DNA from: Verrucomicrobiota bacterium
Lineage (GTDB): Bacteria; Verrucomicrobiota; Verrucomicrobiia; Opitutales; UBA953
Direction of reading: 5' to 3'
DNA: 40,649 bases
Assembly (NCBI GenBank): GCA_030834165.1
Contig: JAURFU010000014.1
Coordinates: 1 to 40,649 of the forward strand
The notes under the pieces are model-generated. The model was given only the letters and a program-made list of their open reading frames with translations, ran no database searches and was not told the DNA's origin. Each line of letters begins with the position of its first letter. Position 1 is the first letter of the stretch. Shown here in pieces: positions 9,301 through 15,288 of this stretch. Position numbers and translations under genes: made by a program.

Positions 9301-9393
9301 CCCGACCCGGCCCTGCCCGCCGTCGAACTCGCGGCCGCCGCCGGCGTCGCGAACCTGATCCTCACGTTGGACGAGACCATCACCAAGAACTGA
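6370..9393 (+). CDS. PSD1 / planctomycete-type cytochrome c protein, module B (LamG insert)
   Basis: Protein of 1007 aa. Order: Sec signal (1-17); cytochrome domain with C34-F-Y-C37-H38; DUF1549 with second haem motif C325-A-R-C328-H329 followed by DHKYDPI; a LamG/concanavalin-like insert (about 437-595, with TLSVWFKAK, WHQVAVHI and ALFVDGEEV); and DUF1553/PSD1 from about 691 (NRLGLARWFLQPQHPLTARVV begins there). The LamG insert is absent from module A at the same position and could bind a glycan. It starts 5 nt after a CTAGCCC array with no Shine-Dalgarno. DUF1501-B follows after 5 bp, so the pair is clearly co-transcribed. Confidence 0.9.
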   Translation: MFRPLCLLLISASAFAAEDIRFNRDIRPILSENCFYCHGQDPKHREADLRLDVRDEAVKAHDGVTAIVPGKPEQSEMLKRLLSHDPDDQMPPPESNRKVTPAQIELIRRWIAQGAPYEKHWSFVPPERAPAPKVADASWARQPIDRFVLAKLEAEGLKPSAAASPAAWLRRASFDLTGLPPTPAEIEAFEAETTLKSDAAYAAAADRLLASPRFGERQAQEWLDVARYADTHGFNNDSARSMWRWRDYVIESFNANVPFDRFVTEQLAGDLLPKPTLDQKLATAFNRNHVINSEGGIIDEEYRVEYVADRVRTTSTALLGLTMECARCHDHKYDPISQKDYYRMFAFFNNVHEYGEDGRIANAVPLLVTPTPEQQRRLREMDQRMEAIDLKLQATPAPAAVPADLRARLTAEDAKLQPKSPKPAKPAEARLLAKDADVDAKRGTTLSVWFKAKTASLDAPIISALDRSGNPAAVSYGGGRELRLVGEELEWAASQRYPAYATIVRTVGAKIRPGTWHQVAVHIHGKENASTIALFVDGEEVPTQIRHDGVSGAPAKRDWLLGADGKAKPFDGEVSGFRTYPSLLKSGQIRHAYWLQSTDKLTAEQRTVADRGIARRHTGNNLALQTERDTLWTERLAFIRNLPTTMVMEEMPTPRQAYVLTRGNYDAHGEKADPGMPEQLIAPWPQDAPRNRLGLARWFLQPQHPLTARVVVNRFWAQLFGVGLAKSVEDFGTQGEWPSHPEVLDTLARDFVDGGWDVKKLFRSIVLSSTYRQTSDATPALYARDPENRLLARGPRVRLTSEQIRDQALAVSGLLAEKIGGPSVRPYQPEGLYKGIVVDAPYPSTTWELGKGDELYRRSLYTFWKRTVPHPAMLTFDSPDREFCSARRSRTNTPLQALVLWNETGYLEASRKLAERMLKEGGPDDAARTALAFRLATGRAPRPAEIEVLVRTLAQLRTDFAARPDDAAKLVKVGASVPDPALPAVELAAAAGVANLILTLDETITKN

Positions 9394-9398
9394 CCGCC

Positions 9399-10853
9399 AT
9401 GTCCTGCCACCAATACGAGATCATGCACTCAAGGCGCGAGTTCCTGCAGAAAACCGGCCTGGGTCTCGGCGCCGGCGCCCTCGCCCACCTGCTCGGCGGC
9501 TGCGCGACTTCCGATGTCGCCGGCGATCCGCACATCAACGGACTACCGGGCCTGCCTCACTTCGCCCCGAAGGCCAAGCGCGTCATCTGCCTCTTCCAGT
9601 CCGGCGGCCCTTCGCACCTGGACCTGCTCGACCCCAAGCCCGAGCTCGAGCGCCAGTTCGACAAGGACCTGCCTGATTCCGTCCGCCGCGGCCAACGCAT
9701 CACCGGCATGGTGGCCTCGCAAGCCCGACTCGCCTGCCAGCCGAGCCGTTTCAAATTCACCCGTCACGGCAAGGCCGGCACCGAGATCAGCGAACTCCTC
9801 CCGCACATCGGCGGCATCGCCGACGAGATCTGCGTGGTCCGCTCGATGCACACCGAGGCGATCAACCACGACCCCGCGATCACCTTCTTCCAGACCGGCA
9901 GCCAGCTGCCCGGCCGGCCAAGCATGGGCGCATGGACCGATTACGGACTCGGCCGCATGAGCGACAACCTGCCGTCGTTCGTCGTGCTTGTCTCGACCAA
10001 CAAGGACCGCTCCGGACAAGGCCTGCTCGCCCGCCTCTGGGGCAGCGGCTTCCTGCCCAGCGCCCACCAAGGCGTCCAGTTCCGCGGTGCCGGCGAGCCG
10101 GTGCTATATCTCCGCGATCCGGAAGGGCTCACCCGCGAACAGCGCAAGAAGCTGCTCGAGGGCGCCAACGAACTCAATCGCCTCAATCTCGCCTCCGCCG
10201 GCGACCCGGAGATCTCCGCCCGCATCAGCCAGACCGAGATGGCCTACCGCATGCAGGCCAGCGTCCCGGAACTCATGGACCTCGCCGGAGAAAGCAAGGC
10301 GGTCATGGAGAGCTACGGGCCCGACGTGAACACCCCGGGATCCTTCGCGCGCAATGCCCTGCTGGCCCGCCGCCTCGCCGAGAAAGGTGTGCGCTTCGTC
10401 CAGCTCTACCACCGCGACTGGGACCACCACGGAGGCCTCCACGACCAGCTGCCCAAGATGGCCCGTGACGTCGACCAGCCCGCGGCGGCCTTGGTCAAGG
10501 ACCTCAAGCAACGCGGCATGCTCGACGACACGCTCGTCATCTGGGGCGGGGAGTTCGGCCGGACTCCTTACGCGCAGGGCGGCGCCAACCGACAGAAATA
10601 CGGACGCGACCACCACGGCAAAGCGTTCTCGATCTGGATGGCCGGCGGCGGCATCAAGCCGGGCATGACCTTCGGCAGCACCGACGACTTCGGCTTCAAC
10701 ACGCAGGAAAACCCGGTCCATATCCACGACCTTCAGGCGACCATCCTGCACTGCCTCGGCATCCATCACGAACGCCTCACCTATCGCTTCCAAGGCCGCC
10801 AGTTCCGACTGACGGATGTGCATGGGCGCGTCGTTAAGCAGATCCTTAGTTAG
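9399..10853 (+). CDS. DUF1501 protein, module B (probable Tat lipoprotein)
   Basis: Protein of 484 aa from the first ATG. An internal ATG at 9423 (MHSRREFLQ) is equally possible and puts the twin-arginine motif at the usual distance from the start. The Tat leader SRREFLQKTGLGLGAGALAHLL runs into LGGC, a lipobox-like sequence, so this copy is probably a membrane-anchored lipoprotein, unlike the other three DUF1501 proteins. Motifs QSGGPSHLDLLD, HRDWDHHGG, GGEFGRTPY, GRDHHGKAF and HDLQATILHCLG match the family. The stop TAG lies inside a GGGCTAG repeat, as for module A. Confidence 0.9.
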   Translation: MSCHQYEIMHSRREFLQKTGLGLGAGALAHLLGGCATSDVAGDPHINGLPGLPHFAPKAKRVICLFQSGGPSHLDLLDPKPELERQFDKDLPDSVRRGQRITGMVASQARLACQPSRFKFTRHGKAGTEISELLPHIGGIADEICVVRSMHTEAINHDPAITFFQTGSQLPGRPSMGAWTDYGLGRMSDNLPSFVVLVSTNKDRSGQGLLARLWGSGFLPSAHQGVQFRGAGEPVLYLRDPEGLTREQRKKLLEGANELNRLNLASAGDPEISARISQTEMAYRMQASVPELMDLAGESKAVMESYGPDVNTPGSFARNALLARRLAEKGVRFVQLYHRDWDHHGGLHDQLPKMARDVDQPAAALVKDLKQRGMLDDTLVIWGGEFGRTPYAQGGANRQKYGRDHHGKAFSIWMAGGGIKPGMTFGSTDDFGFNTQENPVHIHDLQATILHCLGIHHERLTYRFQGRQFRLTDVHGRVVKQILS

Positions 10854-11047
10854 GGCTAGAGCCAGGGCTGGGGCTAGGGCCAGCTACACAAACTCAAAGA
10901 AAGACGGGAACCGGGATGTTAGCCGGGCCCTGGGTAGGGATGACCGGCTCGGTCATCCTAGGCGTGCGGGCCGCACGCCCCTACCTATCTTCCAGATCAG
11001 GCTTAATTCAAACTGGCCCTAGCCCTAGCTCAGACCCTAGCCCTATT
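10851..11047. repeat. inverted GGGCTAG / CTAGCCC arms flanking a structured centre
   Basis: The left arm (10851-10884) has several GGGCTAG/GGGCCAG words. The right arm (11013-11047) has CTGGCCCTAGCCCTAG and CTAGCCCTA. GGGCTAGGGCCAG pairs exactly with CTGGCCCTAGCCC over 13 bp, and TAGGGCTAG pairs with CTAGCCCTA further out. Between the arms lie a CTCAAAG...GGGAACCGG module (10893-10915) and the three-way element at 10933-10985. Confidence 0.8.
10933..10985. repeat. three-way-junction repeat element, copy 1
   Basis: Outer arms GGTAGGG (10933-10939) and CCCTACC (10979-10985) enclose two hairpins: GGATGACCG/CGGTCATCC (10938-10946 with 10950-10958) and GGCGTGC/GCACGCC (10961-10967 with 10973-10979). 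A homologous copy in opposite orientation lies at 14269-14322. Resembles a REP-type or small palindromic mobile repeat. Confidence 0.8.
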
Positions 11048-11050
11048 TCG

Positions 11051-11080
11051 CTTTATCATCCATCCTTAATCTCCCATCTT
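11051..11080 (+). repeat. CTTTATCATCCATCC leader word before DUF1080 gene
   Basis: CTTTATCATCCATCC (11051-11065) is repeated exactly at 39765-39779 before the DUF6807 gene, and in both places it follows CTAGCCC words and is trailed by a degenerate ATCTNCCATC. It sits 28-43 nt before the start codon and may belong to a shared promoter or leader. Confidence 0.6.
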
Positions 11081-11093
11081 CGGCCCCATCCCC

Positions 11094-12068
11094 ATGCGTC
11101 TCCTCGCCCTCCTGCTCGCGACCTCGCTCTTCGCCGCCGATGCGCCGAAGGCCAAAGCTCCCGCCGCCCCGAAGCCGCCGGAGCCGCCGGTCTACCTGAC
11201 GGAGAAAGAAGCGGCCGAAGCCGGCGAAGACCCCCGCCTGCAGGGCGAATTCGCCAACGCCAAGATGGGCGCCAACGTGATCGCCCTCGGCAAAGGCGAA
11301 TACCGGCTCGTGCTCTTCAAGGGCGGCCTGCCCGGCGCCGGCTGGGACGGCACCCCGAAGATCGAAGTCGAAGGCAAGCGTGACGGCGCGACGGTCACTT
11401 TCCAGGACAGCATCGACTCGGCCACGCTCACCGACGGCGTCCTGAAGATCAAGAGCATGCCGGTCGCCCTCAAGCGTACCATCCGCCACAGCCCTTCCGA
11501 AGGCCTCGCCGCTCCCAAGGGCGCGACCATCCTCTTCGACGGCAAGAACGCCGACGCCTGGGTGGACGGCAAGATCGACCCGCGTGGCTTCCTCGAAGCG
11601 AACACCAAGACCAAGCAGGCGTTCACCGACTTCACGCTGCACCTCGAATTCTTCCTGCCCTTCAAGCCCCTCGGCCGCGGCCAGGGACGCGCCAACAGCG
11701 GACTCTACCTCCAGCATCGCTACGAGGTCCAGGTCCTCGACAGCTTCGGACTCAAGGGACTCGATAACGAGTGCGGCGGCATCTACAAGAACGCCGCCCC
11801 CAAGGTGAACATGTGCTTCCCGCCCCTGCAGTGGCAGACCTACGACGTCGAATTCACCGCCGCCAAGTTCGACCAGGACGGCAAGAAGACCGCCAACGCC
11901 GTCGTCAGCGTCCGCCACAACGGCGTGCTCGTCCACGACAACCTCGAGCTCAAGGGCGCGACCCCCGGCGGCGCCTTCAAGACCGAAGTCCCCGCCCCCG
12001 GCCCCTTCTACCTGCAAGGCCACGGCAATCCCGTCGTCTACCGGAACATCTGGGTGGTAGCCAAATAA
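11094..12068 (+). CDS. exported DUF1080 protein (3-keto-disaccharide hydrolase-like)
   Basis: Protein of 324 aa with a Sec signal peptide (1-15), a Pro/Ala/Lys-rich linker (18-33), and a concanavalin-like DUF1080 domain (about 140-324). The motifs ILFDGKNADAW, NSGLYLQHRYEVQVLDSFG and GPFYLQGHGNPVVYRNIWV are typical. Characterised DUF1080 proteins act on 3-keto-glycosides, cleaving the glycosidic bond after oxidation at C3; the domain is also found as a likely binding module. Residues 40-135 form a poorly characterised N-terminal beta domain. No Gfo/Idh oxidase is adjacent, so a full 3-keto pathway is not shown here. Monocistronic between two inverted-repeat intergenic regions. Confidence 0.88.
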   Translation: MRLLALLLATSLFAADAPKAKAPAAPKPPEPPVYLTEKEAAEAGEDPRLQGEFANAKMGANVIALGKGEYRLVLFKGGLPGAGWDGTPKIEVEGKRDGATVTFQDSIDSATLTDGVLKIKSMPVALKRTIRHSPSEGLAAPKGATILFDGKNADAWVDGKIDPRGFLEANTKTKQAFTDFTLHLEFFLPFKPLGRGQGRANSGLYLQHRYEVQVLDSFGLKGLDNECGGIYKNAAPKVNMCFPPLQWQTYDVEFTAAKFDQDGKKTANAVVSVRHNGVLVHDNLELKGATPGGAFKTEVPAPGPFYLQGHGNPVVYRNIWVVAK

Positions 12069-12070
12069 GC

Positions 12071-12150
12071 GAGGACCTGAGGCCCCGAGGATTCGAGGAA
12101 TGAGGGAATGGGTGCCTTTGTACCAACTTGCCTCGAGTCCTCAGGTCCTC
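12071..12150. repeat. inverted repeat GAGGACCTGAGG / CCTCAGGTCCTC
   Basis: A perfect 12-bp arm pair (12071-12082 with 12139-12150), extended by a partial TTCGAGG/CCTCGAG pairing (12092-12098 with 12131-12137). It occupies almost the whole gap between the DUF1080 stop and the next gene. The architecture matches the GGGCTAG regions but uses an unrelated word. No U-tract follows. Confidence 0.8.
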
Positions 12151-12168
12151 TAGCCCTCATGTCCTCCC

Positions 12169-14223
12169 ATGCTGCGTATCTTCCTGCTCTTCATTACCGC
12201 CTCCCTCTACGCGGCCGAACACAAGATCAAGCCGGGTGACGACCCGCAGGCGGCGATGGATGCCGCCGCGCCGGGCGACAAGCTGACCTTCCTCCCCGGA
12301 CTGCACCAGCACGGGCTGAAGAAGCACCGCTCGATCCTCTACGTTGATAAGTCCGTCGAAATCGAGCTGATGGCCGGCGCCACCCTGAAGCTGGCCGATA
12401 ACGTCTGCCGCAAGGAAAGCATCGGTGAGATCACGACCGACCAGGATTCGGGCAAGAAGCTCGATGACCTCGAGATCGGCGGCGCCTACGACATGAAGAA
12501 GACCAAGGTCGACGGCTCGGAGCTCTTCGGCAGCACGGTCTACACGATCATCGTCACGGGCGGCAAGAACGGCGCCCCTGACACGATCGCCTGGGGCGAC
12601 GGCAAACTCTTCGACACCCCGCACAAAGGCATCCCGATCACGGGCGACTGGCAGGAACTGAGCCACGGCGTGAAGATCAAGTTCGCCCACAAGACCGGCC
12701 ACGGCGCCCGCAGCCTCTGGTTCGTCTCCTATGACGCCCCCGAGGCCTACGGCATCCGCATCGGCCATGGACTGCAGAAAGATTACATCTCCGGCGTGCG
12801 CATCACCGGCAAGGGCACCATCGATCTTAACGCTTCGCACAACGACCTGCCCAGCGGGCTGGTGAAGAACATCAACGCCTGCGTGCTCATCCACGGACGC
12901 GTCCGCAACGTGCTCGTCGAGGGCATCACGATGACCGACACCATGCGCGCGGTGATGATGTACGGCGAACATACGGGCAAATTCCTGCCCGGCGGCAAGG
13001 TCGGTCCGGGCGAATCCTTCGACGCCGAGAACATCACGGTGCAGTTCACGCGCACCCTTAATCCGAACGGCAGCGGCACCCTGCTCGGCCATCCGTCCTT
13101 CCGCGGCGGCCTCCGCAATGTCCGCTGCAATTACAACTATTTCGAGACCAAGCTCACCGCGATCGAACCGAACTTCAACCTGGACGGCTATGAGGTCATC
13201 GGAAACCACATCAAGAGTGACGGCGAAGCCATCCACTGCTGGCGACACTCGCAGAACGGCTTGATCGCCGACAACCTGCGTCTCGGCGACGTCACCTTCC
13301 GCAAGGTCATCAGCGTGAACGCTCCGGCCGGATGGGAAGCACCCATGCCCCCGGTGATGCGCAACAACCGTAACGCCCTCGGCGACCGCGCCCAAGGCCC
13401 CCAGACCAGCCTCGACCCTAAGCCCTTCGGCCGCCGCCTGCTCGTCAGCGATTATGTCGGCAATAAGGTGTCCATCGTCGCCGCCGATGGCCGCGTCGAA
13501 TGGTCCACCCCCGCCGAGAAGCCGCAGGACTCCTGGCTCCTGCCCAACGGCAACGTACTCTTCAGCCACGTCAAAGGCGCCAAGGAAGTGAAGCCCGACC
13601 AATCCGTGGCCTGGGAATACGTCGCTGACCCCAAGACCGAGATCCAGGGCTGCCAGCCTCTCGCCGACGGCCGCGTGCTCGTGGTCGAATGCGGCCCGGG
13701 CCGCCTCCTGGAGATCGGCCGCGACGGCAAGATCGCCAAGGAGATCAAAGTCCCGCTGACGCCGACCATCCGCACGCACGAGCAGATGCGCGGCTGCCGC
13801 AAGACGGCTGACGGACGTTACCTTGTGAGCGCCAAGGGCGACCGCGCGGTCCTCGAGCTCGCCGCCGACGGCAAGCTGCTCCGCTCCCAGCCCGTCAATG
13901 GCGACATCCATGACGTCCGCGAACTCGCCGAAGGCAACTGGCTCGTCGCGCTCGGCGAAGGCGACGGCGTCGTGGAATTAGACAAGGCCGGCAAGATCGT
14001 CTGGCGCATCGGCCGCGACGAGGTCACCGACAACCATCTCTACCTGGCCAGTTCCGTCGAACGCCTCGCGAACGGCAACACGATCGTCATGAACTGGCTC
14101 GGCCACGGCCACCTCGGCGCCACTGCGCAGATCTTCGAGGTCGACACCCAGAAGAAGCTGATTCGCCAGTTCACCGACCACCGTCAGTTCACGAGCATCA
14201 ATCATATCCAGGTGCTGGAGTAA
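12169..14223 (+). CDS. exported parallel beta-helix / beta-propeller fusion protein
   Basis: Protein of 684 aa with a Sec signal peptide (1-15). Residues about 20-410 look like a right-handed parallel beta-helix of the pectate-lyase type: the start AAMDAAAPGDKLTFLPG is the typical beta-helix opening, followed by VRNVLVEGITM and LRNVRCNYNYF coils. Residues about 418-684 are a beta-propeller with repeated units such as LLPNGNVLF, LADGRVLVVE, ADGRYLVSAK, LAEGNWLVAL and LANGNTIVMNW. Beta-helix proteins often bind or cleave polysaccharides and propellers often bind ligands, so a bifunctional glycan protein is plausible, but no catalytic set could be assigned. The fusion boundary is a short Pro-rich stretch near residue 415. 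Monocistronic. Confidence 0.82.
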   Translation: MLRIFLLFITASLYAAEHKIKPGDDPQAAMDAAAPGDKLTFLPGLHQHGLKKHRSILYVDKSVEIELMAGATLKLADNVCRKESIGEITTDQDSGKKLDDLEIGGAYDMKKTKVDGSELFGSTVYTIIVTGGKNGAPDTIAWGDGKLFDTPHKGIPITGDWQELSHGVKIKFAHKTGHGARSLWFVSYDAPEAYGIRIGHGLQKDYISGVRITGKGTIDLNASHNDLPSGLVKNINACVLIHGRVRNVLVEGITMTDTMRAVMMYGEHTGKFLPGGKVGPGESFDAENITVQFTRTLNPNGSGTLLGHPSFRGGLRNVRCNYNYFETKLTAIEPNFNLDGYEVIGNHIKSDGEAIHCWRHSQNGLIADNLRLGDVTFRKVISVNAPAGWEAPMPPVMRNNRNALGDRAQGPQTSLDPKPFGRRLLVSDYVGNKVSIVAADGRVEWSTPAEKPQDSWLLPNGNVLFSHVKGAKEVKPDQSVAWEYVADPKTEIQGCQPLADGRVLVVECGPGRLLEIGRDGKIAKEIKVPLTPTIRTHEQMRGCRKTADGRYLVSAKGDRAVLELAADGKLLRSQPVNGDIHDVRELAEGNWLVALGEGDGVVELDKAGKIVWRIGRDEVTDNHLYLASSVERLANGNTIVMNWLGHGHLGATAQIFEVDTQKKLIRQFTDHRQFTSINHIQVLE

Positions 14224-14364
14224 GCGGTAAGCGGTTAGCGGTTAGGTAAATCCCTTCCGTTGCATCGAGGTAGGGGCGTGCGGCCCGCGCGCCCGCGGCT
14301 GACCGGGTCGGTCAGCCCTACCCAATACAGATTTTAGCGGTTTGCGGTTGGCGGTCAGGAAATC
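14221..14364. repeat. GCGGTTAG direct word arrays flanking the three-way element
   Basis: GCGG-TTAG words run from 14221 to about 14252 and again from 14332 to 14364, in the same orientation, each ending in an AAATC. They flank the three-way element at 14269-14322. Related GCGGTTAGCGG arrays recur after stop codons at 20624-20646 and 37482-37512. Unlike the GGGCTAG regions the flanks are direct, not inverted, repeats. Confidence 0.75.
14269..14322. repeat. three-way-junction repeat element, copy 2 (inverted orientation)
   Basis: GGTAGGG (14269-14275) and CCCTACC (14316-14322) enclose GGGCGTGC/GCGCGCCC (14274-14281 with 14287-14294, one G-U) and GGCTGACCG/CGGTCAGCC (14297-14305 with 14309-14317). 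The order of the two inner hairpins is the reverse complement of copy 1, and base changes on the two sides of each stem largely compensate (GATGACC/GGTCATC versus GCTGACC/GGTCAGC). Confidence 0.8.
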
Positions 14365-14381
14365 ACCAGTCTCAAGGGAGG

Positions 14382-14418
14382 CTTAAGGGAACCCGCCCCC
14401 TGAGGGGATGTCCCTAAG
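14382..14418. terminator. hairpin before the IclR gene
   Basis: CTTA-A-GGGA (14382-14390) pairs with TCCCTAAG (14411-14418), leaving one bulged A, and an inner CCCC-TGA-GGGG hairpin (14397-14407) sits inside. It lies upstream of the IclR promoter and could insulate it from read-through. There is no U-tract. Confidence 0.4.
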
Positions 14419-14436
14419 ACTTACCCTGCCGCCTGC

Positions 14437-14475
14437 TTGACTCGAGCCAATCCGGCTATTCCATACTTGGAATAG
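14437..14475 (+). promoter_or_regulatory. IclR-gene promoter with perfect palindromic operator candidate
   Basis: TTGACT (14437-14442) is followed after 19 bp by CATACT (14462-14467), a weak -10. The palindrome CTATTCCA-TACT-TGGAATAG (14456-14475; 8-bp arms, 4-nt spacer) covers the -10 and ends 9 nt before the ATG. This geometry fits autoregulation by the IclR protein, which would also control PSD1/DUF1501 module C downstream. The binding assignment is inference. Confidence 0.6.
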
Positions 14476-14484
14476 TTTCCGCAT

Positions 14485-15288
14485 ATGAAAACCTCTGCCG
14501 CGAAGCGCCTCTCCTCCTCCTCGTCCGAAACGGGTACGTCGAGCGTGCCTGCCCTCGAACGCGGCCTCGCGATGATCGAGACGCTGGCGCATCGGCCTGC
14601 AGGCCTGACGCTCTCCGAGCTGACCGCCGCCTTGGACCTATCACCGGCCTCCGCCCATCGTATCACCGGCACCCTCGAAGAATCCGGCTACCTGCGTCGG
14701 GATGAAGTGACGCGCCGCTACACCCTCACCCGCAAACTGCTCCTGCTGAGCCAACCCCGAGGCGAGTCCCGAAGCCTGGTCGCGGCCGCCGCCGAAGCGA
14801 TGCGTGCCATCCAACAACAGACCGGCGAGACGACCCAGCTCTGCTGCCTCGCCGACGACCACTGCGTGATGCTCGATCAGCTGGCCTCCATTCACCCGTT
14901 CAAATACATCGTCGACCTGGGCTGCCTCGCCCCGCTCCACTGCACGGCTCCGGGAAAGGCGATGGTGGCCTTCCTGCCCGACGCCGAACAGGACGCCCTG
15001 CTCGCCCGTCTGAAACTCGAGAAACACACGGAGAAGACGATCGTCACGAAGCGCGAACTCGCCACGGAGATCGAACGCATCCGTAGCCACGGCTATGCCT
15101 TCGATAAAGGCGAACATTTCGACGGGATCAGCTGCGTCGCCGCACCCATCCTCGACCAGCATGGCCATGCCATCGGCGCCGTGACCATCGCGGGTCCGTC
15201 CAGCCGCTTCCCGGCCGCCACCATGGTCGAGCGAGGCCAGTTCATCCGCGAGCAGGCCGACCGCATCGCCCGCGCCTTCCTTTCCTGA
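14485..15288 (+). CDS. IclR family transcriptional regulator
   Basis: Protein of 267 aa. The N-terminal winged helix-turn-helix (about 21-83) contains VPALERGLAMIETLA, LTLSELTAALDLSPASAHRIT and the wing GYLRRDEVTRRYTLT. The C-terminal effector-binding domain (about 95-265) carries APLHCTAPGKAMVAFLP, RSHGYAFDKGEHFDGISCVAAPI and GAVTIAGPSSRF, all typical of IclR. A Ser-rich stretch (9-20) precedes the domain. IclR proteins sense small catabolites such as sugar acids or keto-acids. Its stop codon overlaps the start of PSD1-C (TGATG), so the regulator and module C are one transcription unit. The start is supported by the promoter-palindrome just upstream. Confidence 0.93.
   Translation: MKTSAAKRLSSSSSETGTSSVPALERGLAMIETLAHRPAGLTLSELTAALDLSPASAHRITGTLEESGYLRRDEVTRRYTLTRKLLLLSQPRGESRSLVAAAAEAMRAIQQQTGETTQLCCLADDHCVMLDQLASIHPFKYIVDLGCLAPLHCTAPGKAMVAFLPDAEQDALLARLKLEKHTEKTIVTKRELATEIERIRSHGYAFDKGEHFDGISCVAAPILDQHGHAIGAVTIAGPSSRFPAATMVERGQFIREQADRIARAFLS

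Noticed and set aside
10851-11047. Intergenic arrays interpreted as classic rho-independent terminators
   Set aside because: Arms are long enough, but no U-tract follows any right arm, and the right arms abut start codons. I recorded them as repeats.
14269-14322. Three-way element as a tRNA-like or known riboswitch structure
   Set aside because: It lacks tRNA arms and known riboswitch motifs, and occurs in both orientations relative to genes, which fits a DNA repeat better than a cis-acting RNA.
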